Source of the DNA: Arachis hypogaea
Taxonomy: Eukaryota > Streptophyta > Magnoliopsida > Fabales > Fabaceae
Reading direction: 5' to 3'
NCBI RefSeq assembly: GCF_003086295.3
Contig: NC_092055.1
Location: 119,580,692 to 119,644,691 of the forward strand
DNA length: 64,000 nt
Shown: in pieces, positions 61,223 through 64,000 of the stretch
Numbering within the stretch: the first letter of the stretch is position 1
Layout of the letters: each line of letters begins with the position of its first letter
Program-made: the position numbers and the translations under genes
Notes under the pieces: model-generated
Told to the model about the DNA's origin: nothing
What the model saw: only the letters and a program-made list of their open reading frames with translations
Database searches by the model: none

Positions 61223-61665
61223 TTTCTGGTTAATTTGAAGTTATTGTTTTTTAACAATTGATTCTATGTTTTTTATTGCGATAAAATATAATGAGTAGTT
61301 ATTCATGAATTTGAATAACATATGTTTCTTTGTTATATTTATGTTAATACATGGTTACAAATCACTTTTGTTGGTACTTTGCGAATGATTGTTTGTTTGA
61401 AGAGAAAATGTCAGAAAAAATAACATATTATGATCAACTCTATATGTTAATTTATATTTGTTAGTTATGATTGTGCAAGAATGATAATACTTGAAATTGT
61501 TTGGGAACAATGAATATACTACATACTACAAGCAAAGATAGATGATGTGTTGCTATTTTTAACTCTGAAGAACTATTTTTTTCTTGAAGTAGATGTGTGC
61601 AGATAACTCTAACTATATAGAATTATTTCTTTGAAGTAGGCATATGCTAATGACTCTAACTATGA
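61223..61665. other. Intergenic, between Harbinger relic and next MULE
   Basis: No gene seen. Confidence 0.4.
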
Positions 61666-64000
61666 GTTAATAGTCATTTTCGTCCTTGAAAGATACATCG
61701 ATCTCCATTTTCGTCCCCGAAAGTTAAAATTAATCAAAATCGTCCTCCAAAGATACCGTACCTAATCACGTTCGTCCTTCCATCATCTCCATAGCTGAGT
61801 TGGCAAACGTCCGCTAACGTGGGCCATTAACTGCCAAGGTGGGAGAGAACAAAAATGACGCCGTTTTGGTGGAAGGCGCTACTAACCTTGAAACGTCGCC
61901 GATTTGTCTTCTGAAGGGGGATTCAAACGTTGCAAAGCTGTACCCTCGTCTCATATCAACCATCGCTCTGTCTTTCGTTCCAAAACGTATCGTCTCCCAC
62001 AAGGTATGCCCTAAGCGTCTGACCCAAGTTCTGAACCACCCCAACAATGATCATTAGTGCTGGTGGACGAGTACAGTAGAAAAGCTGTGGCCATTGAATG
62101 TAGAGTTGATATTATATTAGAGTAGCATTGATAGTGAAAGAAGGCATTGAGACGGTGAGAGGTAAGGATTGAACTTTTTTCATGATTTCTGACTTATTCT
62201 GTGATGTGGTGTATTGTTACTGTGGTGGTGTTAATGTTCGTCTGATTTAAGGTAGGGTTTGGGGTGACCAATGGTTTCTTTGTATAAGTGTTCTTTTACC
62301 ATTTTCGTGTATGAGATTGTGTTACTTTTTATGGCTCTATGATGATTTTTAGTGAGGGATGTTTGAATTTAGTGATGGTTCTGTTGCATATTTATTTTGG
62401 GTTAATGGTTGATTGGTACAAACTGGGTTTAGTAGCTGGTGATACATAGAGAGTAGTTGTTGCTGGTCATGTTTGTTTATGGTGTTTTTGTGTTTGTTAT
62501 TGTAGATGGAGGGTCCTCCAATGACGTTTGTTTTTCACCATGGCAGGTTGTTTAAAATGGGTGAGGACGAAGACATTGTTTATGAACCTGATAATACAGA
62601 GGTATTGATGGGTGTTGAGGGAGACACACTTGATGTATTTTTTGTAAGGGGTTACTATAAGGAGTTGGGATACATTGAGGCTGAAAACTGTTGGTGGAAA
62701 GTTCCTGGAGTTCCGATTGCATTTGGATTGAAGAAGTTGGTGATAGATGCTGACTTGATTGCAATGTGCAAGGATTATAGGAGGAACCAAGATTTGATCA
62801 ACCTATACTTTGAGGATTGCATCTTATAGCCCTGTGTAGTGGACAACATAGGGGAAGGTGTAGCTCTTCTGGAAGCAGGAAGTAGTAAGAAGAAGAAGTC
62901 CAGTTCCCAGGCCAAGATGCACAACTCTCAACCTGTCAAAACTCCCACAGTGATGTACCCTCAGCCCAAAAAACCAACCTCTCAGCCCACTAAGGCAGCC
63001 TCACAGCCCAGTAAACCCAATTCTCAGCCCACTAAGGCAGCCTCAGAGCCCAGTAAGCCCAATAAGTCTTACTCTCAGCCCACCAAACCAATATATAAGC
63101 CCACTAAGACTACCTCTCAACCCATAAAGATTCCCTTGCAGTCAACAAAACTCCACCCTCAACAAACCAAAACCAACATTCAGGGGAAGACAGTCCCACC
63201 TCATTCCAAAACATCCTCTCAACCAGCCAAGAACTCAGAAAAGAATAAGAACAAAAGAAATACCGATGCATGCAGAGTCACAAGATCTGGAAGATGTGTA
63301 AGAGAAGGTCCCATCCAGGAAGAAGATTCTGACTCTCATGACTCATATAAGAGTACTGAAGATGAGTTGTACAAGCCTTCCAAAGTTCTAGGAGACAATT
63401 TCTACAACAGTGACAGTGATAGTGACAGCGGAAAAGGTTCACCAAGAAAGCAAAAGAAAGCTGAAGCCAGGGAGAAGCATAGGCCTCCTAAGTCCAGATT
63501 AGGGGATAAAGAAATTAACACTAATGACTCAAGCTATGAGGGTTTCGAAGATGAAAAAAGCTCTAAATCTGGTATGTTTAGGGGGTTTTAGTTGTGGTAT
63601 TGATTTAATATTTTATTTGGCCAAACTTTTTAATGTCATTGATGTTTTGATTTGGTAGATGTAGAAGGAGATGATGATAATCTTGGAGGTGCCTCAGATG
63701 CTGACTCGTGGCACTCAGAGGACTCTGGCAAGGAATTAGACTCTGATGAGGAGACACCAACTGTTTATCCCCAAGTTAATGAAAAGACCAAGTTTGGAAA
63801 CCTGAAATTTGAGGTTAGTATGATATTCAAGTCAAAAGCTGAATTTATGCAAGCTACTAGGGATTACACTATCCAGTGGGGCAGAAATATTATATTTACA
63901 AAGAATGATAGAGTTAGGGTTAAAGCTATTTGTAAGTCAGAAGATTGTCCATGGGTGGTTTATTGTGCATGTAACAGTAAAGACTTGTCATGGCAAATTA
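61666..64000 (+). mobile_element. MULE, left part (continues beyond window)
   Basis: The left end begins about gttaatagtcattttcgtcc and has the repeated (a/t)ttttcgtcc(t/c) phrases characteristic of one MULE terminal family (61672, 61702, 61740 and 61769). The non-coding leader to 62505 includes a GC-rich zone. The transposase gene follows. The right end lies outside the window. Confidence 0.7.
62506..64000 (+). pseudogene. MULE transposase N-terminal part, one in-frame stop, runs off window
   Basis: Exon 1 (62506-63571) encodes a PB1-like domain (FVFHHGRLFKMGEDEDIVYE to INLYFEDCIL), then a TAG at 62827-62829, then the same frame continues through a SQPTK-rich low-complexity linker, RVTRSGRCVREGP and an acidic Ser/Asp region. 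An intron (63572-63658, g|gtatgt...ttggtag|at) leads to exon 2, which encodes FEVSMIFKSKAEFMQATRDY and then KAICKSEDCPWVVY, the DNA-binding N-terminal domain of MuDR-type transposases, open to the window end. The catalytic core would lie downstream. The single TAG is the only defect seen, so the copy may be young or may rely on readthrough or re-initiation at ATG 62839. Confidence 0.8.

Noticed and set aside
61839..62057. 72-codon frame in GC-richer DNA
   Set aside because: Lies in the non-coding leader/terminal repeat of the MULE. The opposite strand is equally open and neither has a known motif.

Overview
The window reads as plant nuclear DNA, almost certainly from a legume. The intergenic DNA is very AT-rich, the introns are plant-like, and nested mobile elements outnumber host genes. 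The style of the Mutator-like, MAIN-like and Transposase_32 relics resembles peanut (Arachis), but that is familiarity, not proof. Only three intact host genes are recognisable: a DUF1677 zinc-binding protein (26792-27280, +), a COPT5-type copper transporter (46864-47304, +) and a nine-exon GCR1-type seven-transmembrane receptor (48534-51580, -). The last two are convergent.

Layout. 1-2050: unassigned sequence and a 0.5-kb terminal-inverted-repeat element. 2054-26719: the 5' flank of the DUF1677 gene, tandemly triplicated in units of about 3.1 kb. Each unit ends in a copy of the core promoter, and the left breakpoint falls at the apex of a fold-back hairpin. The middle unit is split by a complete 13,574-bp Mutator-like element (9748-23321) with 0.7-kb terminal inverted repeats and a 9-bp target duplication. 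This element carries an intact Transposase_32 gene, an intact 11-exon Ulp1-like gene with Ser at the catalytic Cys position, a captured ADP-ribosylation-factor fragment, and a broken FAR1/MURA-type transposase. Its ends and an internal block hold more than 40 copies of the palindrome CAATCGATTG or near variants, spaced by whole turns of the helix.

28900-41340: an older local duplication filled by later insertions. These are a 3.8-kb LTR element with a nested SINE; a MAIN-like pseudogene split by a 2.2-kb hAT element that has captured three exons of a START-domain gene; an LTR-like segment; and a Transposase_24 relic split by a 1.2-kb hAT element. 42285-45658: a complete non-autonomous CACTA element. 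51900-57630: a SINE, one CACTA end and chromovirus-type LTR remnants, including a derivative whose gag start is joined in frame to the pol end. 58300-61220: a decayed PIF/Harbinger element with both of its genes. 61666-64000: the left part of another MULE, whose transposase gene leaves the window.

Most element boundaries rest on target-site duplications and, in several cases, on paralogous empty sites inside this same window. Family names come from reading translated motifs by eye; no database search was possible.
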